Below, in pieces: positions 1 through 9,253 of a stretch of 64,000 bases of DNA. Every line of letters starts with the position of its first letter. Position 1 is the stretch's first letter. The translations under genes and the position numbers were made by a program. This stretch comes from Cutibacterium equinum (GTDB taxonomy: Bacteria > Actinomycetota > Actinomycetes > Propionibacteriales > Propionibacteriaceae). The stretch is from assembly GCF_028021195.1 (NCBI RefSeq), contig NZ_CP115668.1, positions 372,001-436,000 of the forward strand. Reading direction: 5' to 3'. The notes below the pieces were generated by a model. That model was not told the origin of the DNA. It worked only from the letters and a program-made list of their open reading frames with translations, and made no database searches.

Positions 1-80
1 AGGTCGGCCCCAGGTGCCAGTCCGTCGGAAGTGGGGACCATGCCGAGGGTTCCCCCGGTGTAGAGGATGTGGGTACGCAT
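1..80 (-). CDS. L-asparaginase, N-terminal fragment (cut by window edge)
   Basis: Reading the minus strand from an ATG at position 80 gives 26 residues that start MRTHILYTGGTLGMVPTSDG. The Y-T-G-G-T-x-G-M stretch is the N-terminal catalytic-threonine motif of bacterial L-asparaginases, which hydrolyse asparagine to aspartate and ammonia. The ATG lies three bases after the stop of the upstream permease, so the two are probably co-transcribed. The rest of the gene lies outside the window, so subtype and localisation cannot be judged. Confidence 0.75.
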   Translation of the reverse strand, partial: MRTHILYTGGTLGMVPTSDGLAPGAD

Positions 81-83
81 GAT

Positions 84-1523
84 TCAATCCGCTAGGGAGT
101 CCTTGTCAGCGTTGTCAGACAGAACATTGTCTCGCACGCAATACCAGCCTACGACCATCGCTATCGCCACGAGGGCGAATAGGAGAAGAGTCCAGCGGCC
201 TGATTCCGTCGCGACATTCGACAAGACGACGATGATGAGGAAGGCCAGACAGACGTAATTCGTATATGGTGCCCCCGGCATGCGGTACTCGGGTCGCGTC
301 ACTTCTCCTCTCTTGACCTGACGCAGGAAACGGGTATGGGTGAGAAGTACCATGCACCAGGTTCCGGCGATACCGATGCCGGCCAAGTTGATGACGATGT
401 CGAATGCGCTTCCGGGTAGGAATGCGTTGAGGGCCACCCCAAGAAGGCCTAGCGACGTCGTAATGACGATCGCGCCAGCAGGAACGTGATGTCGGTTGAG
501 CTTTGCGGCGACCTTTGGAGCCTCGCCAGCCATCGCCAGGGACCGCAAGGTGCGTCCGGTGGAGTAGAGGCCTGCATTGAGTGAGCTCAGAGCCGCAGTG
601 AGCACGATGATCTGAATGACGTCCCCGGCGTGGGGAATGCCGATCCTTGTGAAGAAGGTCACGAACGGCGACTCACCGTCTGAGTAGGCGGTGTAGGGCA
701 GAACGAGGGTCATGAGGACAACAGACCCAACGTAGAAGACGAATATTCGCAAGATCATCGAGTTGATGGCCTTGGGCAAGATTTTGGCAGCGTCCTTGGC
801 CTCCCCAGCGGCGACACCAACCATCTCTGTGCCGCCGAAGGCAAAGATGACGCCGAGGGTCAGGGCAACGACCGGCATGAAGCCTTTGGGGAAGAACCCG
901 CCATGAGCGGACATGTTGTGGAATCCCGCAGTGTCGTGGCCTACCGGCGCTCCGGTGACGACGGCCCAGATGGCCGCGATCATGAACGCAACGATGGCCG
1001 CCACCTTGATCGCTGCGAACCAGAACTCTGCCTCGCCGAAAACCTTGACGCTGAGCATGTTCAGGGTAAACACCGCAGCAAGCGCGATAAGGGCGAGGAC
1101 CCACTGTGGAACAGGCTGGAATGCTCTCCAGTAGTGCAGGTACAAGGCCACGGCCGTGATATCCGCCATGACGGTGACCGCCCAGTCGAGGAAGAAGAAC
1201 CATCCGGTGACGTAGGCGCCCCTCTCGCCCATGAATTCGCGGGCGTAGGACACGAAAGCGCCCGAAGATGGCCTTCGAATGGCCATCTCTCCCAAGGCGC
1301 GAACCATGAGGAAAGCGAAGATGCCGCACACCGCGTAACTGAGAGCCAGTCCAGGACCGCCCTGGGCCAGGCGTCCACCTGTTCCCAGGAACAGTCCAGT
1401 GCCGATGGAACCTCCGATGGCGATCATCTGCAGGTGCCTGTTCTTCAGGGCCTTGTCGTAGCCAGCATCACCCTTGTCGGTGGTGGTGTTGGTTGGCGTA
1501 TCGACGCGATCACCTTCCTGCAT
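84..1523 (-). CDS. APC-family amino acid permease, probably for L-asparagine
   Basis: This 479-residue protein is built of hydrophobic segments and is the length of APC amino acid permeases (AnsP/CycA/GabP group). The family signature is near the N-terminus: residues about 30-60 read HLQMIAIGGSIGTGLFLGTG, the first helix that binds the substrate backbone, followed by ALGEMAIRRPSSGAF. The ATG is preceded by a clear AAGGAGG ribosome-binding site (complement of 1530-1536). The gene directly downstream starts an L-asparaginase, so asparagine uptake coupled to deamidation is the best inference. Other neutral amino acids, such as D-serine, alanine or glycine, cannot be excluded from sequence. Confidence 0.85.
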   Translation of the reverse strand: MQEGDRVDTPTNTTTDKGDAGYDKALKNRHLQMIAIGGSIGTGLFLGTGGRLAQGGPGLALSYAVCGIFAFLMVRALGEMAIRRPSSGAFVSYAREFMGERGAYVTGWFFFLDWAVTVMADITAVALYLHYWRAFQPVPQWVLALIALAAVFTLNMLSVKVFGEAEFWFAAIKVAAIVAFMIAAIWAVVTGAPVGHDTAGFHNMSAHGGFFPKGFMPVVALTLGVIFAFGGTEMVGVAAGEAKDAAKILPKAINSMILRIFVFYVGSVVLMTLVLPYTAYSDGESPFVTFFTRIGIPHAGDVIQIIVLTAALSSLNAGLYSTGRTLRSLAMAGEAPKVAAKLNRHHVPAGAIVITTSLGLLGVALNAFLPGSAFDIVINLAGIGIAGTWCMVLLTHTRFLRQVKRGEVTRPEYRMPGAPYTNYVCLAFLIIVVLSNVATESGRWTLLLFALVAIAMVVGWYCVRDNVLSDNADKDSLAD

Positions 1524-1596
1524 CGCAAACCTCCTTGTATCAGGGCCGTCCAGCCCAGCACGGGAATGCTAGCGCCCTGGCCGGGTCACACTGCGA

Positions 1597-1625
1597 GGCA
1601 GGCCACAAGATCGATGTGGCCTGCC
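1597..1625. terminator. Perfect 11-bp inverted repeat between glyA and the permease
   Basis: GGCAGGCCACA (1597-1607) and TGTGGCCTGCC (1615-1625) are exact complements around a 7-base loop. The repeat lies about 55 bp downstream of the glyA stop and 75 bp upstream of the permease start. There is no following T-run on either strand. It is probably a transcription-ending hairpin of the kind usual in GC-rich actinobacteria. Confidence 0.5.
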
Positions 1626-1680
1626 CTGCTGTGGCGCTCGAGGTTCTGTCAAGAATTACAGAGGGTGGACGTCACAACCC

Positions 1681-3156
1681 TCAGGCCAAATCCAACCCTG
1701 GGTAGAGCGGGAACTTTCCGAGCAACTCGTCAGCGGCATCATGGACCTTCTGGGCCACGCCGTCGGCAATCTGGTACTTGGCCTTGCCCGGCTTGCCGGT
1801 GGAAGCCGTGACCGGGGTGGTGGCCTGCAAGGCGGTGACGATGAGTTCAGCGACACGATCGAACTCATCGGCCCCGAATCCACGCGAGGTCAATGCCGGG
1901 GTGCCGATACGCACGCCCGAGGTGTACCACGCCCCATTCGGGTCGGCCGGGATGGAATTACGGTTGGTCACCACTCCCGAATCCAGCAGAGCAGCCTCGG
2001 CCTGGCGGCCAGTCAGCCCGAAACTCGTGGTGACGTCGAGAAGGTTGATGTGGTTGTCGGTGCCATCGGTCACGAGCTTGACGCCACGCTTCATGAGTCC
2101 CTCGGCCAGAGCCTTGGAGTTGTCGGCGACGCGCTGGGCGTAGTCGCGGAAAGCCTGGGTGCGGGCCTCGGCCAGGGCCACAGCCTTGGCGGCCATGACG
2201 TGGGACAGCGGACCACCAAGGACCATGGGGCAGCCACGATCAACGTCGTCGGCGTACTCCTTGGTCGTCAGGACCATGCCGCCGCGCGGACCACGCAGGG
2301 ACTTGTGGGTCGTCGTCGTCACCACCTGGGCGTGGGGGATGGGGTCCTCGTCCCCGGTGAAGACCTTGCCAGCCACCAGGCCAGCGAAGTGAGCCATGTC
2401 AACCATGAGCACGGCACCGACCTCGTCGGCGATCTCGCGCATCTTCGCGAAGTTCACCCGGCGCGGGTAGGCCGAGTATCCGGCGACGATGACGAGAGGC
2501 TTGAACTCGCGGGCCAGCTCGGCGACCTTGTCGTAATCGAGCAGGCCAGTCTGCGGGTCAGTGCCGTAGGAGCGCTGGTCGAACATCTTGCCGGAGATGT
2601 TCGGACGGAAACCGTGGGTGAGGTGGCCGCCGGTGTCCAGGCTCATGCCGATGGCGCGCTGGTCGTTGAAGCGGTGACGCAGGGTGTCCCAATCGGCCTG
2701 GGTGAGGTCGTTGACGGTGCGAGCTCCGAACTCCTCGAGGGCCGGGGTCTCGACGTGATGGGCGAGGATCGTCCAGTAGGCGGTGAGGTTGGCGTCAATA
2801 CCGGAGTGCGGCTGCACATAAGCGTGCTCGGCGCCGAACAGGGCGCAGGCGTGCTCGGCAGCGATCGTCTCGACGGTGTCGACGTTCTGGCAACCGGCAT
2901 AGAACCGGTGACCGGCGGTGCCCTCGGCGTACTTGTCGGAGAACCACGTACCCATCGTTGCCAGAACTGGCAAGGATGCGTAGTTCTCCGAGGCGATGAG
3001 CTTGAGGGAATGACGCTGGTCGGTCAGCTCGGCTCGGGTGGCTTCCGCAATTCGGGGCTCAACCTGTGCGATCGCGTCGAGCATGGTGCGGTAGGCCGGG
3101 GCCACCTTCTCGGCGATGTCGCGGGCTGTGGGATCGACGGCACTGGGCTCACTCAC
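1681..3156 (-). CDS. glyA: Serine hydroxymethyltransferase (long form)
   Basis: This PLP enzyme interconverts serine and glycine with tetrahydrofolate as the one-carbon carrier. Diagnostic stretches are [10 protein letters not shown], the [17 protein letters not shown] loop, and the PLP lysine in [15 protein letters not shown] (lysine near residue 284). The protein has 491 residues against about 420 usually. The extra length is partly an N-terminal extension and partly an insertion at about residues 130-165, before [11 protein letters not shown]. The start is GTG at 3156, with an AGGAG ribosome-binding site six bases upstream. It lies downstream of cysS and rlmB on the same strand, about 90 bp from rlmB. 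Elsewhere in the window, tdh/kbl and sdaA use the same glycine and serine pools. Confidence 0.95.
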   Translation of the reverse strand: MSEPSAVDPTARDIAEKVAPAYRTMLDAIAQVEPRIAEATRAELTDQRHSLKLIASENYASLPVLATMGTWFSDKYAEGTAGHRFYAGCQNVDTVETIAAEHACALFGAEHAYVQPHSGIDANLTAYWTILAHHVETPALEEFGARTVNDLTQADWDTLRHRFNDQRAIGMSLDTGGHLTHGFRPNISGKMFDQRSYGTDPQTGLLDYDKVAELAREFKPLVIVAGYSAYPRRVNFAKMREIADEVGAVLMVDMAHFAGLVAGKVFTGDEDPIPHAQVVTTTTHKSLRGPRGGMVLTTKEYADDVDRGCPMVLGGPLSHVMAAKAVALAEARTQAFRDYAQRVADNSKALAEGLMKRGVKLVTDGTDNHINLLDVTTSFGLTGRQAEAALLDSGVVTNRNSIPADPNGAWYTSGVRIGTPALTSRGFGADEFDRVAELIVTALQATTPVTASTGKPGKAKYQIADGVAQKVHDAADELLGKFPLYPGLDLA

Positions 3157-3244
3157 GGATAGCTCCTGTCATGACGGGATGGTGAGCACGAATCTACCCG
3201 TCCTCGGACCTCCTTGTTGCCAGGGGCCACGAGGACGGCGGTCC

Positions 3245-4207
3245 TCAGCCCTCCGACGCACTGCCGCGCACCCTCGACGCCTCATACAGCGCGATCGACG
3301 CGGCCACTGAGGCGTTGAGGGACTCGACGTCGCTACTGATGGGGATTGAGGCCAGCACGTCACAGGATTGCCGGGTGAGACGGGCCAAGCCCTCTCCCTC
3401 AGAACCGACGACGAGCACCAGCGGACCATCCAGACCGGGAGCCGCGGTGATGTCGGAGTCAGCCTCACCAGCCAGACCGACGATCATCCATCCGGCCTCG
3501 GCGAACTTGCCGAGGGCCTGGTTGAGGTTCGACGCCATCGCCACCGGGATTCGCGCAGCAGCACCAGCGGATGTCTTCCATGCCGCCGCCGTCATCGAGG
3601 CCGAGCGACGCGACGGGATGAGCACCCCCTGAGCGCCGAAAGCGGCTGCCGAGCGGATGATCGCTCCCAGATTCCGCGGGTCGGTGACCTTGTCCAAGGC
3701 GACGACGAGTCCGCCGCGGTAGGCCTGGGTGCCGGCGTCAATGAGGTCGTCGACGCTGGCGTACTCGTACTCGGGAAGGCGCAGGGCCACGCCCTGATGG
3801 TTGGACCCGCCCGTCATACGGTCGAGTTCGCCACGGGTGGCCTGCATCAGCGCGATGCCATGGTCAGCGGCGAAGGAGAGGATCTCTCGCAGCCGAGAGT
3901 CATGCTCGGCTCCCTCGGCGACGTAGGCGGTGCGCACCGGAAGACCGGCGTGCAGGGCCTCCAGTACCGGATTTCGGCCGATGACCCACTCCGGGCCGGC
4001 ACCCTTGGCCGCCTTTTCCGCGGGCTTGCGGTTACCGCCCCGGGCCAGCTTCTCCTGCTTGGCCTTGTATGCCTTGTGATAGGTGCGATCCTCCGCCTTG
4101 GGGGTGGGGCCACGTCCCTTGAGACCTTTGCGGACTCGGCCACCGGACCCGGCTGCCGAACTCTTGCCCTTGTGACCTGCGCCGCGGCGCTGGGAGTTTC
4201 CTGCCAT
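3245..4207 (-). CDS. rlmB: 23S rRNA (guanosine-2'-O-)-methyltransferase RlmB (TrmH/SpoU family)
   Basis: This SpoU-family methyltransferase has 320 residues. The N-terminal 80 residues are a basic, low-complexity tail (AGNSQRRGAGHKGKSS...). Next comes the substrate-binding part starting EWVIGRNPVLEAL, and then the knotted SAM domain with DKVTDPRNLGAIIRSAAAFG, LVLVVGSEGEGLARL and IPISSDVESLNASVAASIALYE, the three classic SpoU motifs. It probably 2'-O-methylates a guanosine of 23S rRNA. It sits 13 bp downstream of cysS, an arrangement common in actinobacteria. A small 6-bp palindromic hairpin (3231-3246) overlaps its stop codon. Confidence 0.92.
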   Translation of the reverse strand: MAGNSQRRGAGHKGKSSAAGSGGRVRKGLKGRGPTPKAEDRTYHKAYKAKQEKLARGGNRKPAEKAAKGAGPEWVIGRNPVLEALHAGLPVRTAYVAEGAEHDSRLREILSFAADHGIALMQATRGELDRMTGGSNHQGVALRLPEYEYASVDDLIDAGTQAYRGGLVVALDKVTDPRNLGAIIRSAAAFGAQGVLIPSRRSASMTAAAWKTSAGAAARIPVAMASNLNQALGKFAEAGWMIVGLAGEADSDITAAPGLDGPLVLVVGSEGEGLARLTRQSCDVLASIPISSDVESLNASVAASIALYEASRVRGSASEG

Positions 4208-4220
4208 CTCAGTCTCCGTG

Positions 4221-5651
4221 TCAGCTCAGCGACCAGTGGGCGCCGGTTGGGGTGTCCTCGATCGTCAGTCCGAGGTTGGTCAAGGTGTCGCGAATCGCGT
4301 CAGCAGTCGCCCAGTCCTTGCGGGCACGGGCCTCGGCACGCTGATCGAGCATGGCCTGCACCAGCCCGTCAACGACCGGCTCGAGACGCGTGTCGCTGTC
4401 GGCGGCGTCTGCCCATTCCGGTGCCTGGGGATCGAGCCCGAACACCGCGAGCATGGCTCGCACCCGGGCCATGTGCTCACGGGTGGCGTCAACATCGTGG
4501 GCCGAGATGGACTTGTTGCCCTCGGTGATCTCGCTGAAGAGAGCGGCAACTGCCTGCGGGGTTCCCAAGTCGTCGTCCATGGCTGTGACGAAGGCTTCCG
4601 GCAGATTCTGCGACGCCGCGACCTCGCCGCCGACGAGTTCACCAGCGCGCTCCAGGAAGGAATCGATGCGCTCGATGGCCTTGGTGGCCTCGTCGAGGGA
4701 TCCCTTGGTCTGTTCGTCGGAGGGGCTGAACTCGATCATGGAACGGTAATGTGGGGCGAGCAGGAAGTACCTGACGGCTCGTGGGCTGTAGGTTTTCGTG
4801 ACCTCGGTCACCTGGGCGGTATTACCCAGCGACTTGCTCATCTTCTCCCCGGACATCGTCACCCATGCGTTGTGCATCCAGTAATGGGCAAACGGACGGC
4901 CAGCGGCTGCTGACTGGGCCAACTCGTTCTCGTGGTGAGGGAAGCGCAGATCGATGCCGCCGCCATGAATGTCGAAGGCATCACCCAGGTACTTCCCGGA
5001 CATGGCCGAGCACTCCAAGTGCCAACCGGGACGACCACGCCCCCAGGGGGAGGGCCAGGACGCCGTCTCCGGCTCATCCTCCTTGCGTCCCTTCCATAGG
5101 GCGAAGTCGCGCGGGTCACGCTTGCCGCGCGGGTCTGCGTCCTCGGCTGGGGCCATCTCGTCGACGCGCATCCCGGACAACTCCCCGTATCGGGGCCAGG
5201 ACTGGACATCGAAGTAGACGTCTCCAGAACCGTCAGGAGCGGGGTAGGCGTGGCCCTTGGCGATGAGGGTCTCGATGAGCTCGATCATCTCCGGGATGTG
5301 GCCGGTCGCGCGCGGCTCGTAGGTGGGCGGACGGCATCCCAGCGCTTTGTATGCCGCGTGCAACTCGTTCTCGTAGCGGTAGGCGTGGGCCCACCACGGC
5401 ACCCCGGCAGCAGCGGACTTGGCGAGGATCTTGTCGTCGATGTCGGTGACGTTGGCGACGACGCTCACCTGGTATCCGGAAAACTCCAGCCAGCGCCGCA
5501 GCACGTCGAAGACGACCTCCTTGCGGATGTGACCCAGGTGTGGGCTGGACTGCACCGTCATCCCACAGTGGTAGATAGACACCTGACCCTCACGCAAGGG
5601 CTCGAAGGTCTCGACGCTGTGGGTAGCGGTGTTGTAGAGCTTGAACGTCAC
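4221..5651 (-). CDS. cysS: Cysteinyl-tRNA synthetase
   Basis: This is a 476-residue class I aminoacyl-tRNA synthetase. The zinc and cysteine-binding entry [17 protein letters not shown] contains the HIGH-type motif (HLGH), and the KMSKS motif is present as [12 protein letters not shown]. The stretch [13 protein letters not shown] is typical of CysS rather than of the mycothiol ligase MshC. The helical anticodon-binding domain fills the C-terminal third. The start is GTG at 5651. A TAGCCT -10 hexamer ends six bases upstream and there is no Shine-Dalgarno, so the mRNA is probably leaderless. It heads the cysS-rlmB-glyA run. Confidence 0.95.
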   Translation of the reverse strand: MTFKLYNTATHSVETFEPLREGQVSIYHCGMTVQSSPHLGHIRKEVVFDVLRRWLEFSGYQVSVVANVTDIDDKILAKSAAAGVPWWAHAYRYENELHAAYKALGCRPPTYEPRATGHIPEMIELIETLIAKGHAYPAPDGSGDVYFDVQSWPRYGELSGMRVDEMAPAEDADPRGKRDPRDFALWKGRKEDEPETASWPSPWGRGRPGWHLECSAMSGKYLGDAFDIHGGGIDLRFPHHENELAQSAAAGRPFAHYWMHNAWVTMSGEKMSKSLGNTAQVTEVTKTYSPRAVRYFLLAPHYRSMIEFSPSDEQTKGSLDEATKAIERIDSFLERAGELVGGEVAASQNLPEAFVTAMDDDLGTPQAVAALFSEITEGNKSISAHDVDATREHMARVRAMLAVFGLDPQAPEWADAADSDTRLEPVVDGLVQAMLDQRAEARARKDWATADAIRDTLTNLGLTIEDTPTGAHWSLS

Positions 5652-5657
5652 GCCTCA

Positions 5658-5663
5658 AGGCTA
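5658..5663 (-). promoter_or_regulatory. -10 box (TAGCCT) for a leaderless cysS transcript
   Basis: TAGCCT on the minus strand is separated by six bases from the cysS GTG. This TANNNT spacing, with no ribosome-binding site, is the usual layout of leaderless actinobacterial genes. Confidence 0.55.
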
Positions 5664-5686
5664 CCGGGGGACCCCGACACATCGCC

Positions 5687-5692
5687 TACCAT
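5687..5692 (+). promoter_or_regulatory. -10 box (TACCAT) for the small ORF at 5699
   Basis: TACCAT ends six bases before the ATG at 5699, and no ribosome-binding site is visible. It is divergent from the cysS -10 box only 24 bp away, so the two leaderless promoters share one short spacer. Confidence 0.5.
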
Positions 5693-5698
5693 GGCCGC

Positions 5699-5917
5699 AT
5701 GGCCGAGATTCGCAAGCACAAGCCGTCGTCGAGCCCCATCTCCCGGGCCCTGGAGGCCGCGATGGGTGAATCCATCAAACCGGTCGTCCCCGGATCGCGT
5801 CCTGACAAGGACACTGAGGAGCCCAAGGAGAAGCCCGAGGCTGGCCCCTCGGCAGCATCCGCTCCCACCCAGTGGGGCTCGTTCACGGTGACGATGCCGC
5901 CGAAATCCTCACAGTGA
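5699..5917 (+). CDS. Small hypothetical protein (72 aa)
   Basis: This short hydrophilic protein is not recognised. Its N-terminal half is basic (MAEIRKHKPSSSPISRALEA). It is followed by a disordered-looking proline- and glutamate-rich middle (about residues 32-55) and ends TQWGSFTVTMPPKSSQ. No signal peptide, membrane segment or catalytic motif is visible. Support comes from a TACCAT -10 box at leaderless distance, codon choice like the neighbouring genes, and a snug fit between divergent cysS and the convergent DUF4032 gene 10 bp downstream. Confidence 0.6.
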   Translation: MAEIRKHKPSSSPISRALEAAMGESIKPVVPGSRPDKDTEEPKEKPEAGPSAASAPTQWGSFTVTMPPKSSQ

Positions 5918-5927
5918 CGAGGACGTC

Positions 5928-7325
5928 CTAACCCTTCATGCGAGCGCGCAGGGCGTCAATATCCAGACGAGAGGCCGATTCCACGTCAATGGCGTCGGCA
6001 TTGGCCTCCCACGGGTCGTAGGGGGCATCCTCCTCCTCGTCCTCGACATATCCGAGGGACGGGTCGTACACATTGACCAGCTCGTGACCGTTTCTGGGCT
6101 GTGATCCGTCGACGGACACGATCGACTCCGCGCTTATGGCCTCGTCAGGAAGCTGGGTGAGGATGTCGCGAACATATCCCTGGGCCGCCTCGATATGGGG
6201 GACCTCGCGTTGCTGGCGCTGGGACTCATACCAGCGATAGTCGAGCACCTCGTGATAGAACTGCGCGAGCTCGCGTTTGCGCGACAGTTCCGGGGGAATC
6301 TGCTCGACGACGGGCTCGAAGCACTCGGTGAGCCAGCGGTGGGCCGCCACCGCCTCGTCAACTCCATGCAGGCCGTTGCGGGCTCGGAAGGTGTCGAGGT
6401 CGTTGAGGAGGCGTCGTGCCTGAAATTCCTCGGTGTCCAGACCAGTGAGGCGCAGTAGACGCCGCTGGTGGTGCCCGGCGTCGACGACCTTGGGCTGGAT
6501 GCGCAGCCGCTGTCCGTCCGAGGAGGTCTGAATGTCCAACTCGGCGACGTCGAAACCGAGGGCATTGAGACGACGCACCCTCGACTCCACCTGAGAATAG
6601 TCACCGCCAGCGAACTCCTCGGCTGCGGTGAGTTCATCCCACAGGTCGTGGTAACGGTCCTCGATCGTGGTCACCAGGCCCAGCGGATCAAGGGCGTCGT
6701 CGAGCATGTCGCCTTCTTCCAGGTCGAGGAACTCGCCGTAGAGGTTGGTGCGGGCGATCTGCAGATCGTGTTCCCGCTGGCCAGTGGTGAGATGGTCATG
6801 AAGCTCACCGGTCTCGGCGTCGACCAGATAGGCCGCGAAGGCCTCGGCGTCGCGTCGGAACAACACGTTCGACAGCGAGATGTCGCCCCAGAGGAATCCC
6901 ACCAGGTGCAGCCGGACCAACAGCACGACGAGGGCGTCGAGCAGCCGCATGACGGTTTCCTGACGCACACCGGAATGGAAGAGGGACCGGTAGGGCAGCG
7001 AGAACCGCAGGTGTCGGGTGAGGATGATCGGTTCGAGGGGCTGCCCGTCGGCGGAGTAACGGTCAGTGATGACGCCAATGGGTTCGACGGACGGGGTGTC
7101 GAGACGTGTGAGGTCGTGCAGTAATCGGTACTCGTGGATCGCCAGGTGCTCGACGACCTCCTTGGCGGCGTAGACACCGTCGCCAACGGTGATGAATCGC
7201 ACCACGTGACGGGAGATGCCTCGGGGCAGCGCGACCAGGAGGTCCTGGGGCCACTGGTCCAGCGGTGTGCTCCACGGCAACGGAAGCAGGCGGGAGTCGG
7301 GCTTCGCGCTGAGGAAACGTGTCAC
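5928..7325 (-). CDS. DUF4032-type protein with a lipopolysaccharide-kinase-like fold
   Basis: The 465-residue protein has a kinase-like N-terminal half. A possible ATP-binding lysine is in VYAAKEVVEHLAIHEY (about residue 55), and LHLVGFLWGDISLSNVLFRRD near residues 140-160 resembles the catalytic loop of small-molecule/WaaP-like kinases (G-D-I-x-x-x-N in place of H-x-D-x-x-x-x-N). The C-terminal half is a predicted helical region and resembles the actinobacterial DUF4032 family. The substrate is unknown. The start is GTG at 7325 without an evident ribosome-binding site. The gene stands alone, convergent with the small ORF at 5699 and divergent from the Asp23 locus. The kinase assignment is by motif resemblance only. 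Confidence 0.75.
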   Translation of the reverse strand: MTRFLSAKPDSRLLPLPWSTPLDQWPQDLLVALPRGISRHVVRFITVGDGVYAAKEVVEHLAIHEYRLLHDLTRLDTPSVEPIGVITDRYSADGQPLEPIILTRHLRFSLPYRSLFHSGVRQETVMRLLDALVVLLVRLHLVGFLWGDISLSNVLFRRDAEAFAAYLVDAETGELHDHLTTGQREHDLQIARTNLYGEFLDLEEGDMLDDALDPLGLVTTIEDRYHDLWDELTAAEEFAGGDYSQVESRVRRLNALGFDVAELDIQTSSDGQRLRIQPKVVDAGHHQRRLLRLTGLDTEEFQARRLLNDLDTFRARNGLHGVDEAVAAHRWLTECFEPVVEQIPPELSRKRELAQFYHEVLDYRWYESQRQQREVPHIEAAQGYVRDILTQLPDEAISAESIVSVDGSQPRNGHELVNVYDPSLGYVEDEEEDAPYDPWEANADAIDVESASRLDIDALRARMKG

Positions 7326-7556
7326 GGCAGACAGTTTGCCACCTGGCGACGTGCTGATGGGCTTGGGGCGCAGTCAGCAGGCCATCGAGCACGTCAGCGA
7401 ACCATGCGGCAGACATGCTTGTGACCACTGGCGAGGGAACCGTCGATGGCGGCCGGGAAGTTTTTTCGCCCAATTTTCGGATTCGTCGTGACGATTCGGC
7501 TCGCAGAACATCTGAACATGTGACAGTCCTCACAGATCGAATGGAGATGAGCCGAC

Positions 7557-8069
7557 ATGGCTGACACCAAGAACACTTCCGCCAAGACCGACGACACCAA
7601 GACCGAGAATCTTCCCGACACCACCAAGGAGACCCTCGCTCCGTCGCCCCTGCACACCGAACACGGCTCGACCCTCATTGCCGAGCAGGTTGTCCAGAAG
7701 ATCGCCGGCATCGCTTGCCGCGAGGTTCCTGGCGTTTACGCCATGGGCTCCACCGGACGTCGCATGCTGAGCTCCATCACTGATCGCATTCCGGGCTCCA
7801 CCACCAACGTCTCCAACGGCGTCCAGGTTGAGAAGGGCGAGCGTCAGTGCGCCATCGATCTCTCCGTGGTCATCGAGTACGGCTACTCGGTCGTCGAGGT
7901 CGCCAACAAGCTCCGCGAGACCATCATCGACGCTGTCGAGTACGGCACCGGCCTTGAGGTCGTCGAGGTCAACGTCCAGGTCACCGATGTGCACATCCAG
8001 GGTGACGACGAGGGCGACGACCAGCCGGTCCAGGCGCCTGTGCAGCGCAAGAACGCTGAGCTTTCCTGA
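7557..8069 (+). CDS. Asp23/Gls24-family envelope stress protein
   Basis: The protein has 170 residues. A threonine- and lysine-rich N-terminal tail of about 35 residues is followed by the Asp23 domain: GSTLIAEQVVQKIAGIACREVPGVYAMG, then VEVANKLRETIIDAVEYGTGLEVVEVNVQVTDVHI. It is cytoplasmic, with no membrane segment. In Firmicutes, Asp23 is tethered to the membrane by AmaP; here an AmaP-like gene lies 1.2 kb downstream in the same operon. The start ATG is preceded by a purine-rich GGAGATGAG. The 230-bp upstream spacer holds no other gene and must carry the operon promoter. Confidence 0.88.
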   Translation: MADTKNTSAKTDDTKTENLPDTTKETLAPSPLHTEHGSTLIAEQVVQKIAGIACREVPGVYAMGSTGRRMLSSITDRIPGSTTNVSNGVQVEKGERQCAIDLSVVIEYGYSVVEVANKLRETIIDAVEYGTGLEVVEVNVQVTDVHIQGDDEGDDQPVQAPVQRKNAELS

Positions 8070-8098
8070 AACGCCGGGCTTCCCTGAAAGGTCACAGT

Positions 8099-8284
8099 AT
8101 GAATGCATCGCGTATCGGAGCGCTCGTCGGTCTGTTGCTCGGCGTCATCGCAGTCTGTGTTGGTGTCTGGCAGGCCATCATCGTGCTGGTGCTGGGTCTG
8201 CTCGGCCTGATCGTGGGGCGGATCATTGACGGCCAGCTCGACGTGCACGACATCTTCGGCAAGCCAAGTCAGCGGAACCGTTGA
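8099..8284 (+). CDS. Small DUF2273-like membrane protein
   Basis: The 61-residue protein has two hydrophobic segments (about residues 5-23 and 25-42) separated by a tryptophan-containing turn, followed by a short polar tail with IIDGQLDVHDIFGK. Small two-helix proteins of this type (DUF2273) accompany Asp23 and AmaP genes in many Gram-positive bacteria and probably help anchor Asp23 at the membrane. It starts 29 bp after the first asp23 gene, and its stop overlaps the next start (TGATG). Confidence 0.78.
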   Translation: MNASRIGALVGLLLGVIAVCVGVWQAIIVLVLGLLGLIVGRIIDGQLDVHDIFGKPSQRNR

Positions 8285-8697
8285 TGTCTGCCGGCACCAC
8301 ACGCGTACGTTCGGTGTCGTCGCTGGCGGTCCACAACCGTGAGAAGGCCAGCCGTGGAACCTTGACGGTGACCACGGCGGTTGTTGAGAAGGTGGCCGCC
8401 CATGTGGCGGCCCAGAGCGAGGGTTTTGGGGCTCCCACCTCGTCGTTCTTCGGATCGGGGTCGCGCGCCGACTTCGATCGAGGCCCGAAGGTCAGAGCGG
8501 TTCTCGTCGGCAGTACTGCAGATCTCGAGGTGGAGGTTGCCATTGGCTACCCTGCCCCCGTCCAGGCTCAGTGCGACGATCTGAGAGCTCGTTTGACCGA
8601 GCAGGTCCCGAAATTGTCTGGGGTCCAGATCGGCACCATCGACATTCTGGTGAGTCGAGTCGTCAACCAGACATCGACGACGAAGGAGTTGAACTGA
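8284..8697 (+). CDS. Asp23/Gls24-family protein, second copy
   Basis: The 137-residue protein is a divergent Asp23-type domain: a segment with VTTAVVEKVAAHVA (residues about 24-37), a strand region with DLEVEVAIGYPAPVQ, then the closing segment LTEQVPKLSGVQIGTIDILVSRV. There is no membrane helix. The ATG at 8284 overlaps the stop of the preceding gene by one base; an in-frame TTG one codon earlier is less likely. Translational coupling with its neighbours suggests a shared complex. Confidence 0.75.
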   Translation: MSAGTTRVRSVSSLAVHNREKASRGTLTVTTAVVEKVAAHVAAQSEGFGAPTSSFFGSGSRADFDRGPKVRAVLVGSTADLEVEVAIGYPAPVQAQCDDLRARLTEQVPKLSGVQIGTIDILVSRVVNQTSTTKELN

Positions 8698-8698
8698 C

Positions 8699-9253
8699 AT
8701 GAGTCATCGATACATGTCTCCGCCACTCGTTCGTCGTCCCTCGCGGACGGCCCCGGTGACGATCCTTGGTGTCCTGCTCGTGGCGGGTGGGGTGGTGGCC
8801 ATCATTGCTGCCATTTACCGTCTCCAGAACGGATCCTTGCCTCAGTGGTTGGCGTGGGGTCGCGGCCACATGACCACCGCCTCGTGGCTCAGCAACATCG
8901 CCCTGACGGTTGCCATCGTCATCGGCGTCATCGCCCTGTTGTTGGTGATTTGGGCATTCAAGCCGGGACGCACCTCCGGTGTCTTTCTCAAGCCGGCTGA
9001 AGGTGCCCCGGACAATCGCGAGATCGTCATGGACAACTCCGACTTGACGGGCTGGGTGTCCCGCTGGATCAACGAGGAGGACGGGGTCGCATCCTCGTCG
9101 GTGAAGCGGCGTGGCAACACTCTCAAGATCAACGTCAAGACCGACGTCAATGATCCTGAGGTGATGCGGGACCAGCTCACCAGACGGGTTGCGGACCGTG
9201 TCGAGTCGCTGGGCTTGGAACAGTCCCCGAACCTGAAAGTGAGGTTGCGATGA
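8699..9253 (+). CDS. Membrane protein of the Asp23 locus (DUF6286-like)
   Basis: The 184-residue protein has a cytoplasmic N-terminus, two transmembrane segments (about residues 20-40 and 65-87) and a soluble C-terminal domain of about 95 residues with an Asp23-like alternation of helix and strand, ending LTRRVADRVESLGLEQSPNLKVRLR. It resembles the actinobacterial DUF6286 proteins found beside Asp23 genes. A GAAGGAG ribosome-binding site lies 12-18 bases upstream, and its stop overlaps the next ATG by four bases. The role is inferred from context: a second membrane anchor or sensor. Confidence 0.7.
   Translation: MSHRYMSPPLVRRPSRTAPVTILGVLLVAGGVVAIIAAIYRLQNGSLPQWLAWGRGHMTTASWLSNIALTVAIVIGVIALLLVIWAFKPGRTSGVFLKPAEGAPDNREIVMDNSDLTGWVSRWINEEDGVASSSVKRRGNTLKINVKTDVNDPEVMRDQLTRRVADRVESLGLEQSPNLKVRLR

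Noticed and set aside
1741-3162. 473-codon open frame antisense to glyA
   Set aside because: It mirrors glyA codon structure and has a low-complexity translation rich in G, V, D and H; no family features.
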